Assembly: GCF_013201665.1 (NCBI RefSeq) | Contig: NZ_CP053840.1 | Span: 2,790,001-2,854,000, forward strand | Source of the DNA: Arcobacter venerupis | GTDB taxonomy: Bacteria; Campylobacterota; Campylobacteria; Campylobacterales; Arcobacteraceae | Reading direction: 5' to 3' | DNA length: 64,000 nucleotides | Shown here: positions 1 to 7,097 of the stretch, in pieces | How positions within the stretch are numbered: position 1 is the first letter of the stretch | Layout: every line of letters begins with the position of its first letter | Position numbers and translations under genes: made by a program | Notes under the pieces: generated by a model | Told to the model about the DNA's origin: nothing | Database searches by the model: none | What the model saw: only the letters and a program-made list of their open reading frames with translations

Positions 1-884
1 TTTTTTCTTGTAACATCTCTAATTGTTTTAATATTCTTTTCTCTAACTTCTTTATTAGTTTTTAGGAATATATCCACAGGATCAGTTGGAATATTTACAT
101 CACTTTTTTCTAATACTTGTTTTGCTACATTTTGAATAAAATCATCTGATACTTTTATATCATCATCTTTTTCTTGAAAACTTTTAATATAAAAAGGAAC
201 TTTAGCAACACTTTTATTACCAGCCATATCAACTGCTACTAAATTTACTCTACTAAATTCTTTTATTTTTACTGGCCATGTAATAATTGCTATATAGTAA
301 TTCTTTTTATAAAAAGGGAATAGTTCAAATAATTCTTCATCATTAAACGAGATGTAATAATCTTTTAAATTTTCATCTGAAACTTCTACAATTACAACAC
401 CACTTCCACCTTGTCTTAATAAATATGAATTTGCAATTACATTTGCAACTGGACTTTTTTTATCAATAATTACTTTTGATGTTGTTACGCTTTGATTTCC
501 TCTAAAGAAATTCCATTTACTTACATCATAAACATCAATTTTAATATTTCCATCTTTTGGTTTTTGCATTTCATTAAAAGAAGGAGGTAATATCTCTAAT
601 TCAATTAAACCTTTTTCACTTTTAGTAACTTTTGTCTCTAATTTTGTTTGTTTTTGTCCATCATCATAAATGATATCATATGATTTTATATCATTATTAT
701 CTGTGATCTCAACTTTTATTGGTTTTTGTAAATTCCAATAAATCTCTTTATCTATTGATATTTTGGGAGCAACTCTTTCAAAAGTTGGAGATAAAAATAA
801 AAAGGCTATTAAGGCCATAACTAATATAAGAAGGATTATAAAAATCCAAAATACTTTTCCGTTTTTATTATTTGTAAATTTCAA
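1..884 (-). CDS. Probable M23-family peptidase, N-terminal part (cut by window edge)
   Basis: About 294 codons are visible and the frame runs open to the window edge. The start is taken as TTG at 884 because AAAGGA lies 5 bases upstream; this start lies inside the end of the DHH gene (17-bp overlap), so the two are translationally linked. Residues about 11-35 form one membrane helix (WIFIILLILVMALIAFLF). The rest is an extracytoplasmic region rich in beta-strand-like sequence (for example KVPFYIKSFQEKDDD). This N-terminal architecture is familiar from Campylobacterota membrane-anchored M23 peptidases that trim peptidoglycan, but the catalytic LytM domain would lie outside the window. The family call is therefore an inference; the gene itself is well supported. 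Confidence 0.72.
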   Translation of the reverse strand, partial: MKFTNNKNGKVFWIFIILLILVMALIAFLFLSPTFERVAPKISIDKEIYWNLQKPIKVEITDNNDIKSYDIIYDDGQKQTKLETKVTKSEKGLIELEILPPSFNEMQKPKDGNIKIDVYDVSKWNFFRGNQSVTTSKVIIDKKSPVANVIANSYLLRQGGSGVVIVEVSDENLKDYYISFNDEELFELFPFYKKNYYIAIITWPVKIKEFSRVNLVAVDMAGNKSVAKVPFYIKSFQEKDDDIKVSDDFIQNVAKQVLEKSDVNIPTDPVDIFLKTNKEVREKNIKTIRDVTRK

Positions 885-1854
885 AAATTTCCTTTAATAC
901 AATTTCTTTCGCTTTATTAACATCTAATATTTCTAATGTACAACCAGATGCATTAAAATGTCCACCACCACCAAATTTCATGGCTACAGTAGAAACATCA
1001 ATTTGTCCCTTTGATCGCAAAGATACTCTTGAGACTCCATTAACTACTCTTACAAATATTGCAATTTTTACAATTGCCATACTCATAATCATATCTAGGG
1101 CATCTTCACAATCCCTATTATGAGCGCCCGTTTGTTTAAACCATTCTTCCATAGCAATAATAGAAGCAACTTCTCCATCTTTAAATAATTCTAAACTATC
1201 CAAAACTTTCGGAATAATTCTATATTTTGCCAAAGAATCTCTTCGTAAAAGTTTATTTGCAATTCCAGAAGGGCTTGCACCACACTCTACTAAAAAGTTA
1301 ACCTTTTCAAAAGTCATTTCATCGCATCTTCCTAAAGAAAAAGCTAATGTGTCATCATAAATGCCAACATAAAGTGCAGTCGCAGAATCTTTTGTTATAT
1401 ATAAACCATTATGCTTAAAAAATTCAAAAACTAATTCAGCAGTTGAACTTTTCTGAGAATCAACAATATTAACAACCCCAAAACTATTATTTGATTTATG
1501 ATGATCAAAATTTATAAGTGGAATTGATGGATCAAGTTCAAACCCTAATCTTTTATAAGTTCCACAATCAACACTTATAGCTAAATCAAAAAAAGCTGGT
1601 AATTGATCTGTGATTTTTTCAAATCTTGGTATAAAATCAAGATTTTGAGGTAAATCTGAACTTATATTAAATACTTTATGTTTTATTTTATTTTCATGGA
1701 ACAGATTTGACAAAGCTAAAGCTGAACCTATAGAATCTGGATCTGGATTTACATGAGTAATTATTAATATATATCTACTTTTTTCAATAAGCTCTAATGC
1801 TTTTGTATACTCAGACATATCAACTTTATTACTAATTATAAAATCTTTTTTCAA
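868..1854 (-). CDS. DHH/DHHA1 family phosphoesterase (NrnA-like)
   Basis: A 328-residue protein with the DHH-family metal motifs near the N-terminus: ITHVNPDPDSIGSALA, then VDCG, then the name-giving DHH in INFDHHKSNN. A C-terminal DHHA1 domain carries the glycine-rich motif FGGGGHFNASGC. Family members with this layout degrade nanoRNAs and/or dephosphorylate pAp in the cytoplasm using Mn2+. TTG at 1854 is the start, preceded by AGGA. It sits 8 bases after nadC and overlaps the next gene, so it is likely cotranscribed with nadA-nadC. The exact substrate (oligoribonucleotide, pAp or cyclic dinucleotide) cannot be read from sequence. Confidence 0.88.
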   Translation of the reverse strand: MKKDFIISNKVDMSEYTKALELIEKSRYILIITHVNPDPDSIGSALALSNLFHENKIKHKVFNISSDLPQNLDFIPRFEKITDQLPAFFDLAISVDCGTYKRLGFELDPSIPLINFDHHKSNNSFGVVNIVDSQKSSTAELVFEFFKHNGLYITKDSATALYVGIYDDTLAFSLGRCDEMTFEKVNFLVECGASPSGIANKLLRRDSLAKYRIIPKVLDSLELFKDGEVASIIAMEEWFKQTGAHNRDCEDALDMIMSMAIVKIAIFVRVVNGVSRVSLRSKGQIDVSTVAMKFGGGGHFNASGCTLEILDVNKAKEIVLKEIFEIYK

Positions 1855-1862
1855 ATCAAATC

Positions 1863-2684
1863 CTAATCAAACTTCATAGAGAAATCAAGCCAAGTTGCTT
1901 GGTGAATTATACTTCCACTACTAATTGCATCAACACCAGTTGAAGCATAGTTTCTAATAGTTTCTAAATTTATATTTCCACTTGCTTCCAATAAAATATG
2001 TGGATAATTTTCATTTCTAAAAACTACAACCTCTTTTATTTGCTCTATAGTCATATTATCACACATAATAATATCAGCACCAGCATGCATTGCTTCTTTT
2101 ACTTGGTCTAAAGTTTCACACTCTATTTCGATTTTTGTAACCCAAGAAATTCTTTTTCTTGCTTTTTTTACAAACTCTTCAAGATTATCAATAGTTCTTA
2201 AGTGTGTATCTTTTAACATTAAACAATCATCAAGTCCAAGTCTATGATTTATCGCACCACCAACTCTTGAGGCATATTTTTCAAAATCTCTAAGTTGTGG
2301 TCTTGTTTTTCTAGTATCTAGTAAAACTACACCTGTTCCTTCCATAAGCTTTGCATATTTATTTGCCATAGTTGCAATTCCAGATGCATGTTGAAGCATA
2401 TTTAAAAAAGTTCGCTCAGAAGACAATAAGATTGAGGCTTTCCCCTCAAGTTCAGCAATCACATCTCCAGCTTTTATCTCATCACCATCATTTTTCAAAA
2501 ATTTACAATCAAATTTCTCAGTTCTTGCTAATACTTTTGCATATTGAACACCTGCTAAAATACCATCAGATTTACAAATAGCACGTGCAGTAAATCGTCC
2601 TTTTGGAGCAACATCGAAGAATAAATCTCCTCTACCATTATCTTCAATAATGGCATTTTTAACAAACTTTTTTATATTAATCAT
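1863..2684 (-). CDS. nadC: Nicotinate-nucleotide pyrophosphorylase (carboxylating)
   Basis: A 273-residue quinolinate phosphoribosyltransferase that converts quinolinate and PRPP to nicotinate mononucleotide in de novo NAD synthesis. Family motifs are visible: LLDTRKTRPQLRDFEKYAS followed by VGGAINHRLGLDD (substrate-binding Arg/His), KIEIECETLDQ and the C-terminal LLEASGNINLETIRNYA barrel segment. Length is normal for the family. Its ATG overlaps the nadA stop by 4 bases (ATGA), typical of translational coupling with the preceding pathway enzyme. Confidence 0.97.
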   Translation of the reverse strand: MINIKKFVKNAIIEDNGRGDLFFDVAPKGRFTARAICKSDGILAGVQYAKVLARTEKFDCKFLKNDGDEIKAGDVIAELEGKASILLSSERTFLNMLQHASGIATMANKYAKLMEGTGVVLLDTRKTRPQLRDFEKYASRVGGAINHRLGLDDCLMLKDTHLRTIDNLEEFVKKARKRISWVTKIEIECETLDQVKEAMHAGADIIMCDNMTIEQIKEVVVFRNENYPHILLEASGNINLETIRNYASTGVDAISSGSIIHQATWLDFSMKFD

Positions 2685-3670
2685 ACTTCAAACATCCTTT
2701 CAAGGGCAACTTTAGCCCATTTAGCAGTTTCTGCTGATACAAATATTTCATTCTCTTTTAATATATTATCATCTTTAATTGATTTCAAAGTATTATAAAC
2801 ATCTTCCAATGTTGTCTCGTTCATTGTAGGGCATTCAGGTTTTGTAGAGCTTAAAATATAAGTATTTTTTTGTCTTAATCTATTTACCATATTAAATTCA
2901 GTTCCAACAGCTATTTTTTGCTCAATAGGTAATTCTTTTATATATGCAATTAATTGAGAAGTTGAACCTACAAAATCAGCAGCATCGCAAACACTTGGAT
3001 CACATTCTGGATGAACTGCTATTAAAATATCTGGATATTTATTTCTATAAAATTCAATATCTTCTACAGAAAATTGTTGATGAACTGAACAAAAACCATT
3101 ATAACAGATAATATCTGCTTCTTTTAAATCAGTACCATCTCCAACAATTGCAGATTTTAGATTTAATGATTTAGCAAAATTTTGCCCTAGACATCTATCA
3201 GGAACAAAAAATATCTTTTTACCAGATTTCAAACCTTTTTCTATGATTTTATAAGCATTTGATGACGTACAAACCATTCCAGCCATTTGCCCAACTTTTG
3301 CTTTAACTGCTGCACTTGAATTTATATATGTAATTGGTAAAATATTTTCATTAGGAATTCCAGCATCATTTATTTTTTTTAAATTTTGCTCAAAATATCC
3401 CTCATCAATCATTCTAGCCATTGCACAACATGCAATTTTTGGCATAAGTACTGTTTTCTCTGGACTCATAACTTTTACACTCTCACCCATAAAACCAACA
3501 CCACAAAATACCACAAACTTGGAATCTGTAAGCATTACTTTTTTTGCAAGTTCTAATGAATCACCTGTTATATCAGCTAATTCAAATACCTCGTCTCTTT
3601 GGTAAAAGTGTGCAACAAGAGTTACATCTAACTCTTCTTTTAATTTTAGTATTTCTTCTTTTAAATTCAA
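2681..3670 (-). CDS. nadA: Quinolinate synthase A
   Basis: A 329-residue enzyme that condenses iminoaspartate with dihydroxyacetone phosphate to quinolinate, the step before NadC. It shows the family start VAHFYQRDEV, the repeated GDS/VGFMGES substrate loops, and candidate [4Fe-4S] cysteines in PKIACCAMA (residues 81-82), HPECDP and KPECPTMNETTLEDVY. The start is TTG at 3670 with AAGG 6 bases upstream. It is first in a nadA-nadC-DHH-M23 operon. A 7-bp inverted repeat lies just upstream. Confidence 0.97.
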   Translation of the reverse strand: MNLKEEILKLKEELDVTLVAHFYQRDEVFELADITGDSLELAKKVMLTDSKFVVFCGVGFMGESVKVMSPEKTVLMPKIACCAMARMIDEGYFEQNLKKINDAGIPNENILPITYINSSAAVKAKVGQMAGMVCTSSNAYKIIEKGLKSGKKIFFVPDRCLGQNFAKSLNLKSAIVGDGTDLKEADIICYNGFCSVHQQFSVEDIEFYRNKYPDILIAVHPECDPSVCDAADFVGSTSQLIAYIKELPIEQKIAVGTEFNMVNRLRQKNTYILSSTKPECPTMNETTLEDVYNTLKSIKDDNILKENEIFVSAETAKWAKVALERMFEV

Positions 3671-3678
3671 AATAAACC

Positions 3679-3701
3679 TTCACATCTTTATTAAATGTGA
3701 A
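3679..3701. repeat. Inverted repeat upstream of nadA
   Basis: TTCACAT at 3679-3685 is mirrored by ATGTGAA at 3695-3701 with a 9-base spacer, 9 bases upstream of the nadA start codon in the nadA-plsY divergent region. It could be an operator or a leader hairpin for the NAD genes. No T-run follows it, so it is not a classical terminator. Function is inferred only from position and symmetry. Confidence 0.35.
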
Positions 3702-3718
3702 TATAACAAAACTTTAGT

Positions 3719-3724
3719 TATAAT
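3719..3724 (+). promoter_or_regulatory. Candidate -10 box of plsY-folB
   Basis: A perfect TATAAT lies 36 bases before the plsY ATG, preceded by an AT-rich stretch rather than a clear -35 box, as is usual for sigma-70 promoters in Campylobacterota. A second weaker TTATAC occurs nearer the gene at 3743-3748. Transcription start was not determined. Confidence 0.45.
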
Positions 3725-3759
3725 CTCATTTAATCACACACTTTATACAAGGGTAATAT

Positions 3760-4383
3760 ATGGATTTTATCACAAATACAAATATTTTATTTTTTCTTGC
3801 AGCTTATTTAATAGGTTCTATTCCTTTTGGTTCAATTTTAGCTAAAACATTTGCAGGAGTTGATATTACAACAGCTGGAAGTAAATCAATTGGAGCTACA
3901 AATGTTCTAAGAGTTGTAAAAGAAACTAATCCTAAATTAGCAAAAAAATTAGGAATTGCAACAGTTTTACTTGATGCTTTAAAAGGTGCAGTTGTATTAC
4001 TCGTAGCTCTATATTATGGAGTTAGTGACTCAACGCTTTGGGGAGTTGCAATTTTAGCTGTTTTAGGTCACTGTTATTCTATTTATCTAGGATTAGAAGG
4101 TGGGAAAGGCGTTGCAACTGGACTTGGTGTTTATTTAGTACTTATTCCAATACCAACACTTATTGGTGCTCTTGTTTGGATAGTTTGTGCAAAAGTTTTA
4201 AAAATTTCATCTTTATCATCACTTTTAGGATTAATTGCGGTAATAATAAGTGCAAGTTTTTTAAATAATGGATTAAATGTAGGTTCAAATGTGCCTATGT
4301 ATATTATTGCTTTTATAATAATCTATAAACATATTCCAAATATTTTAAGAATTATAAAAGGTGAAGAGAAAAAAGTTATATGA
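3760..4383 (+). CDS. plsY: Acyl-phosphate:glycerol-3-phosphate acyltransferase
   Basis: A 207-residue integral membrane enzyme that acylates glycerol-3-phosphate with acyl-phosphate, the first step of phospholipid synthesis. Conserved PlsY loops are visible: YLIGSIPFGSILAK near the N-terminus, SKSIGATNVLRV (usual G-S-G-N-xGATN region), VLGHCYSIYLGLEGGKGVAT, and several hydrophobic helices. In this copy the usual GSGNxGATN motif reads GSKSIGATN. It overlaps the next gene by 4 bases. The start codon is preceded by AAGGG. Confidence 0.95.
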   Translation: MDFITNTNILFFLAAYLIGSIPFGSILAKTFAGVDITTAGSKSIGATNVLRVVKETNPKLAKKLGIATVLLDALKGAVVLLVALYYGVSDSTLWGVAILAVLGHCYSIYLGLEGGKGVATGLGVYLVLIPIPTLIGALVWIVCAKVLKISSLSSLLGLIAVIISASFLNNGLNVGSNVPMYIIAFIIIYKHIPNILRIIKGEEKKVI

Positions 4384-4691
4384 AAATTGAAATTACTGAT
4401 TTAACATTTAAATGTATAATAGGAATTTTAGACTTCGAACGAATCAAAAAACAAAAAGTCATAATAAATATATCTTTTGAGTATGAATATTCAAAAGATT
4501 TATTTATTGACTACTCACATATTTCAAATCTTGTAAAAGCAACGATGAAAGAACAAAAGTTCTTACTTTTAGAAGATGCAATTTTACATCTTGAATCATT
4601 ACTACTTAATAGTTACAAAATAGATACACTAAAAATCAAGATTTCTAAGCCAAATATACTCAAAAATTGTATTGTTAGTCTGAATAACTAA
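4380..4691 (+). CDS. folB: Dihydroneopterin aldolase-like protein
   Basis: A 103-residue FolB-family protein, short compared with about 120 residues in many bacteria. It begins MKIEITDLTFKCIIGILDFE, matching the family opening (L.....G.L..ER...Q), continues with KVIINISFEY and DYSHISNLV, and ends with KIKISKPN, which supplies the conserved Lys-Pro segment. Expected role: release of glycolaldehyde from dihydroneopterin in folate synthesis. Overlap of ATGA with plsY suggests coupled translation. Function is inferred from family. Confidence 0.85.
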   Translation: MKIEITDLTFKCIIGILDFERIKKQKVIINISFEYEYSKDLFIDYSHISNLVKATMKEQKFLLLEDAILHLESLLLNSYKIDTLKIKISKPNILKNCIVSLNN

Positions 4692-4724
4692 ATAATAAAC
4701 AAGACAAAAAAGCTCCTAAAATAG

Positions 4725-4787
4725 CATTAATCAAGCATTAACTATGTGTTAATTAAAAACTAACTTAAATTAACGCTTAATTAACAC
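4725..4787. promoter_or_regulatory. Phased TTAAY repeat array upstream of porin 1
   Basis: Six seven-base words with a central TAA follow each other at almost exactly one helical turn: CATTAAT (4725), CATTAAC (4736), TGTTAAT (4747), AACTAAC (4758), AATTAAC (4768) and AATTAAC (4779). The TAA cores start at 4728, 4739, 4750, 4761, 4771 and 4782, giving steps of 11, 11, 11, 10 and 11. The block also contains a perfect 11-bp inverted repeat (GTGTTAATTAA at 4746-4756 and TTAATTAACAC at 4777-4787). Such spacing is typical of tandem binding by OmpR/PhoB-type response regulators; the regulator is unknown. It ends about 40 bases before a possible -10 box. Confidence 0.5.
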
Positions 4788-4827
4788 TCAAAACCTCATT
4801 TTAAGAAAACTTTAAAATTTAGTGCTG

Positions 4828-4833
4828 TAGAAT
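4828..4833 (+). promoter_or_regulatory. Candidate -10 box of porin 1
   Basis: TAGAAT lies about 100 bases before the porin start codon. If used, the transcript would begin near 4840 and carry a leader of about 95 bases that coincides with the locally GC-richer block described separately. No convincing -35 box is seen. Confidence 0.35.
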
Positions 4834-4910
4834 GGCCACAACGGTATGTCGGAAAAGGTTTAAGGCAATAGTCTTAGATGAGTTCGCGCGCTCCGATAGA
4901 CTGAAAACAA
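4834..4910 (+). ncRNA. GC-richer, foldable 5' leader of porin 1
   Basis: This untranslated block is visibly richer in G and C than the flanking intergenic DNA and contains runs such as TTCGCGCGCTC that are rare in this genome. Two competing pairings share one strand: a local hairpin with AGTCT (4870-4874) against AGACT (4898-4902) and an inner GAG/CTC (4880-4882/4891-4893), or a longer helix between TGTCGGA (4847-4853) and TCCGATA (4892-4898). Mutually exclusive helices are what a regulatory leader would need. I do not recognise a known riboswitch class. The porin ribosome binding site (AGGAG, 4925-4929) follows. Confidence 0.4.
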
Positions 4911-4934
4911 GATTTCGAAATTTTAGGAGAACAA

Positions 4935-6176
4935 ATGAAAAAAATCGCAAAATTAAGTTTAGTAGCAGCTGTTGCAGTTGCTGGGTTAACTACGGCTAAT
5001 GCTCAACCATTAGAAGAAGCAATCAAAAATGTAGACGTATCTGGTTCTGTTGTTTATAGATATAATGACTATAGTAATGATACTTCGGATACTTCTTCTC
5101 AAACAAATAACTATAAAATTGGTTTAAATTTAGCTTCTAAAGTAAATGAAGATGTAAAATTAAATACAAGATTTATTGTTGGAAGAGCTGCAAATGCAGG
5201 ATTTGCTCAATTAGGTAATGCATCTGGTGATGATGTTAATAAAGATACAAATGCTGATGTTTCATTATCAAATGTTTATTTTGGATACACAGGTATTCAA
5301 AACACTACTGTTAATGTTGGGAAACAAGGTTTAACAACTCCTTGGACTGTTGCTATTGACTCTGATAATAATGAGCAAAATGGTACTGGAATTTTAGCTC
5401 TTTCAACTGTTGGTCCAGTTACTTTAGCAGGTGCATACTTTAATCAAACTAATTTAGATGCTTCTACAGATGCAAAAATTAGTACTTTAAATGGAACTGG
5501 AACTCCTTCAGAACAAAATGCTGGCGGAAACTTTGCAGGTGTATTGGATGGGGATGAAGATGTTGCAACAGTAGGAGCAATCGTTGCTGCTGGACCTGTT
5601 ACAATTGATGCTTGGTACTTAGATTTACAAGATACTTTTGATACATACACTGTAGGAGCAAAAGCAGATTTAGATTTAGATGGTATTAAATTAGGTGCGG
5701 ATGCAAGATTTGCATCATTAACTCTTGATGATGATTTTTTTGGAATAGGAACAGATAATTCTATTGCAAAAATTGCTTTAACTGCAAAAGCAGGTATTGT
5801 TAATGCAAAAGTTGTTTATGCAACTACTGATAAAGATGGTGGGTTAACTGCATTAGATAATGATGCTGTAACTACTGTAAATGGTTGGAATACAACTGTA
5901 AATGGTAAAGCTGATGCTGATTACTGGCAAACAACTTTAGGTGTAGATATTTTATCTAACTTAAATTTATCAGCTAACTACAATAATTTACAATATGTAA
6001 ATGGTGCAGATGCTGATATGACTGAAGAAGAGTTATATGCTCAATTAGTATATAAAATGAGTAAAAACTTATCTACTTATGTTAGATATGGAACTTATAC
6101 TAAAGATAATGACACAACTAACACTGAAGTTAATGATGATGTTAGAGGAAGATTACAAGTTGAATATACATTCTAA
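4935..6176 (+). CDS. Major outer membrane porin, Campylobacter/Arcobacter MOMP type (copy 1)
   Basis: A 413-residue protein with a typical signal peptide ending ANA before QPLEEAIKNVDVSGSV. It then shows a beta-barrel pattern of alternating short strands and Asp/Asn/Gly/Thr-rich loops, and ends in aromatic VEYTF, the outer-membrane insertion signal. The mature N-terminus and C-terminus closely match the second porin at 7098-8273. Expected role: the general diffusion porin of the outer membrane. It has a strong SD (TAGGAG), an unusual upstream region and a perfect downstream terminator, as expected for a highly expressed monocistronic gene. Confidence 0.93.
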   Translation: MKKIAKLSLVAAVAVAGLTTANAQPLEEAIKNVDVSGSVVYRYNDYSNDTSDTSSQTNNYKIGLNLASKVNEDVKLNTRFIVGRAANAGFAQLGNASGDDVNKDTNADVSLSNVYFGYTGIQNTTVNVGKQGLTTPWTVAIDSDNNEQNGTGILALSTVGPVTLAGAYFNQTNLDASTDAKISTLNGTGTPSEQNAGGNFAGVLDGDEDVATVGAIVAAGPVTIDAWYLDLQDTFDTYTVGAKADLDLDGIKLGADARFASLTLDDDFFGIGTDNSIAKIALTAKAGIVNAKVVYATTDKDGGLTALDNDAVTTVNGWNTTVNGKADADYWQTTLGVDILSNLNLSANYNNLQYVNGADADMTEEELYAQLVYKMSKNLSTYVRYGTYTKDNDTTNTEVNDDVRGRLQVEYTF

Positions 6177-6205
6177 TATTTTTAGAGTATAAAACTTTTA
6201 TTTTC

Positions 6206-6238
6206 AAGGCTAGAGATTTTATCTCTAGCCTTTTTTTA
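6206..6238 (+). terminator. Rho-independent terminator of porin 1
   Basis: A perfect 12-bp stem (AAGGCTAGAGAT paired with ATCTCTAGCCTT) with a 3-base loop, followed by a T-run, 30 bases after the porin stop codon. Confidence 0.93.
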
Positions 6239-6257
6239 TTTCTAAATTGTAATCATT

Positions 6258-6288
6258 TTTAATCTTATTCTAAATATTTAATCTTATT
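6258..6288. repeat. 12-base direct repeat upstream of the cytochrome c gene
   Basis: TTTAATCTTATT occurs at 6258-6269 and again at 6277-6288, a 19-base period, about 40 bases before the cytochrome start. Position suggests promoter-proximal regulator sites, but nothing in the sequence identifies a regulator. Confidence 0.35.
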
Positions 6289-6325
6289 ATGCTAAAATCT
6301 ACAAAATTAAAAAAAGGATTTAATC

Positions 6326-6952
6326 TTGAAAAAAGCGATTCTTTCAACAATAATACTATTGGGTTCATCTTCACTTTTTGCTGATACTACAATGTGTTTT
6401 AAAGAAAATCACCAATCAATGAGTACTATTGAAAACACTGCACTTGACGGTGGTCTTTGTAATGGAAAATTTACAGTAAATGACATGAAAGCAAAAGGTT
6501 GGAATGTAGATGATATAAAAATATCACAATCACCAAATGGTATGAATTTTATATATATTCTAAAAACTGCAACAACTGAAGTTTCTTCTAATTTCACAGG
6601 AAATCAAGCTCAAATGGAAGCTAATATTTTAGCAAAACTTGAAAAGAAGAAAGTTGCTGAAGAAAAAGCAAAAGTTGAAAAAGAGTTAAAAGATGCAACA
6701 ATTCTTGCACAAGAACTTTATACAACTAAATGTCAAACATGTCATGGAACAAATGGTGAAAAAAGAGCTTACAATACTTCAAGACCACTAAAAGATTTAT
6801 CACTTGAAGATATGCAAGAATCAATCAAAAACTATAAAGTTGGTAATGTTAATTCAATGAATGCAAATATTATGACTCCCTATGCAAACTTTTTAGATCA
6901 TAATGAGATAAAAGGTATTCATGCTTATTTAAAGTCAATAAATAACAAATAA
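6326..6952 (+). CDS. Periplasmic c-type cytochrome, single heme
   Basis: A 208-residue exported protein. TTG start with AAAGGA upstream; signal peptide of about 19 residues ending LFAD. Residues about 20-90 form a Campylobacterota-type domain I cannot name, then comes a charged helical linker (KLEKKKVAEEKAKVEKELKD), then a monoheme cytochrome c domain with CQTCHG as heme attachment site; a Met in the TPYANFLDH region or at IMTPY may be the distal ligand. Likely an electron carrier in the periplasm. It sits between the two porins and is followed only by a weak hairpin (6975-7000). Confidence 0.85.
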   Translation: MKKAILSTIILLGSSSLFADTTMCFKENHQSMSTIENTALDGGLCNGKFTVNDMKAKGWNVDDIKISQSPNGMNFIYILKTATTEVSSNFTGNQAQMEANILAKLEKKKVAEEKAKVEKELKDATILAQELYTTKCQTCHGTNGEKRAYNTSRPLKDLSLEDMQESIKNYKVGNVNSMNANIMTPYANFLDHNEIKGIHAYLKSINNK

Positions 6953-6974
6953 ACAAATTCTACTAATATTTTTT

Positions 6975-7000
6975 AATTCTGAGGTATAAACTTCAGAATT
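6975..7000. repeat. Weak hairpin after cytochrome c gene
   Basis: AATTCTGA (6975-6982) pairs with TCAGAATT (6993-7000) around a 10-base loop. No clear T-run follows on either strand, so it is at best a weak terminator. Confidence 0.35.
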
Positions 7001-7029
7001 AATTATTAACTATACAACTAATCCTAAAT

Positions 7030-7050
7030 TTATAAGTAAGTTATAAGTAA
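7030..7050. promoter_or_regulatory. 11-bp-period direct repeat upstream of porin 2
   Basis: TTATAAGTAA at 7030-7039 is repeated exactly at 7041-7050, one helical turn apart, about 50 bases before the porin 2 start. It resembles tandem half-sites of an OmpR-type activator and parallels the phased arrays before porin 1 and ccoN, though the word itself differs. Confidence 0.4.
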
Positions 7051-7097
7051 TTTTCCGATAATTTTATAAAACATTAAAATAAAAAAGGATTCAAAAA

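Noticed and set aside
2372-2581. ORF on the plus strand inside nadC
   Set aside because: Antisense shadow of a clearly conserved gene; low-complexity His/Gln/Leu-rich translation typical of reading AT-rich coding DNA backwards.
4834-4910. Known riboswitch or ribozyme in the porin 1 leader (fluoride, cyclic-di-GMP, TPP, hammerhead considered)
   Set aside because: None of the diagnostic core sequences is present; the GATGAG...CTCCGA segment only loosely recalls a hammerhead core and lacks the required GAAA.
4832-4999. Open frame of 55 codons starting in the porin 1 leader and running into the porin gene out of frame
   Set aside because: No ribosome site, its start would lie upstream of the likely transcription start, and it uses CGG/CGC/GCC codons unlike the genes around it. 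The openness is better explained by the GC-richer leader.
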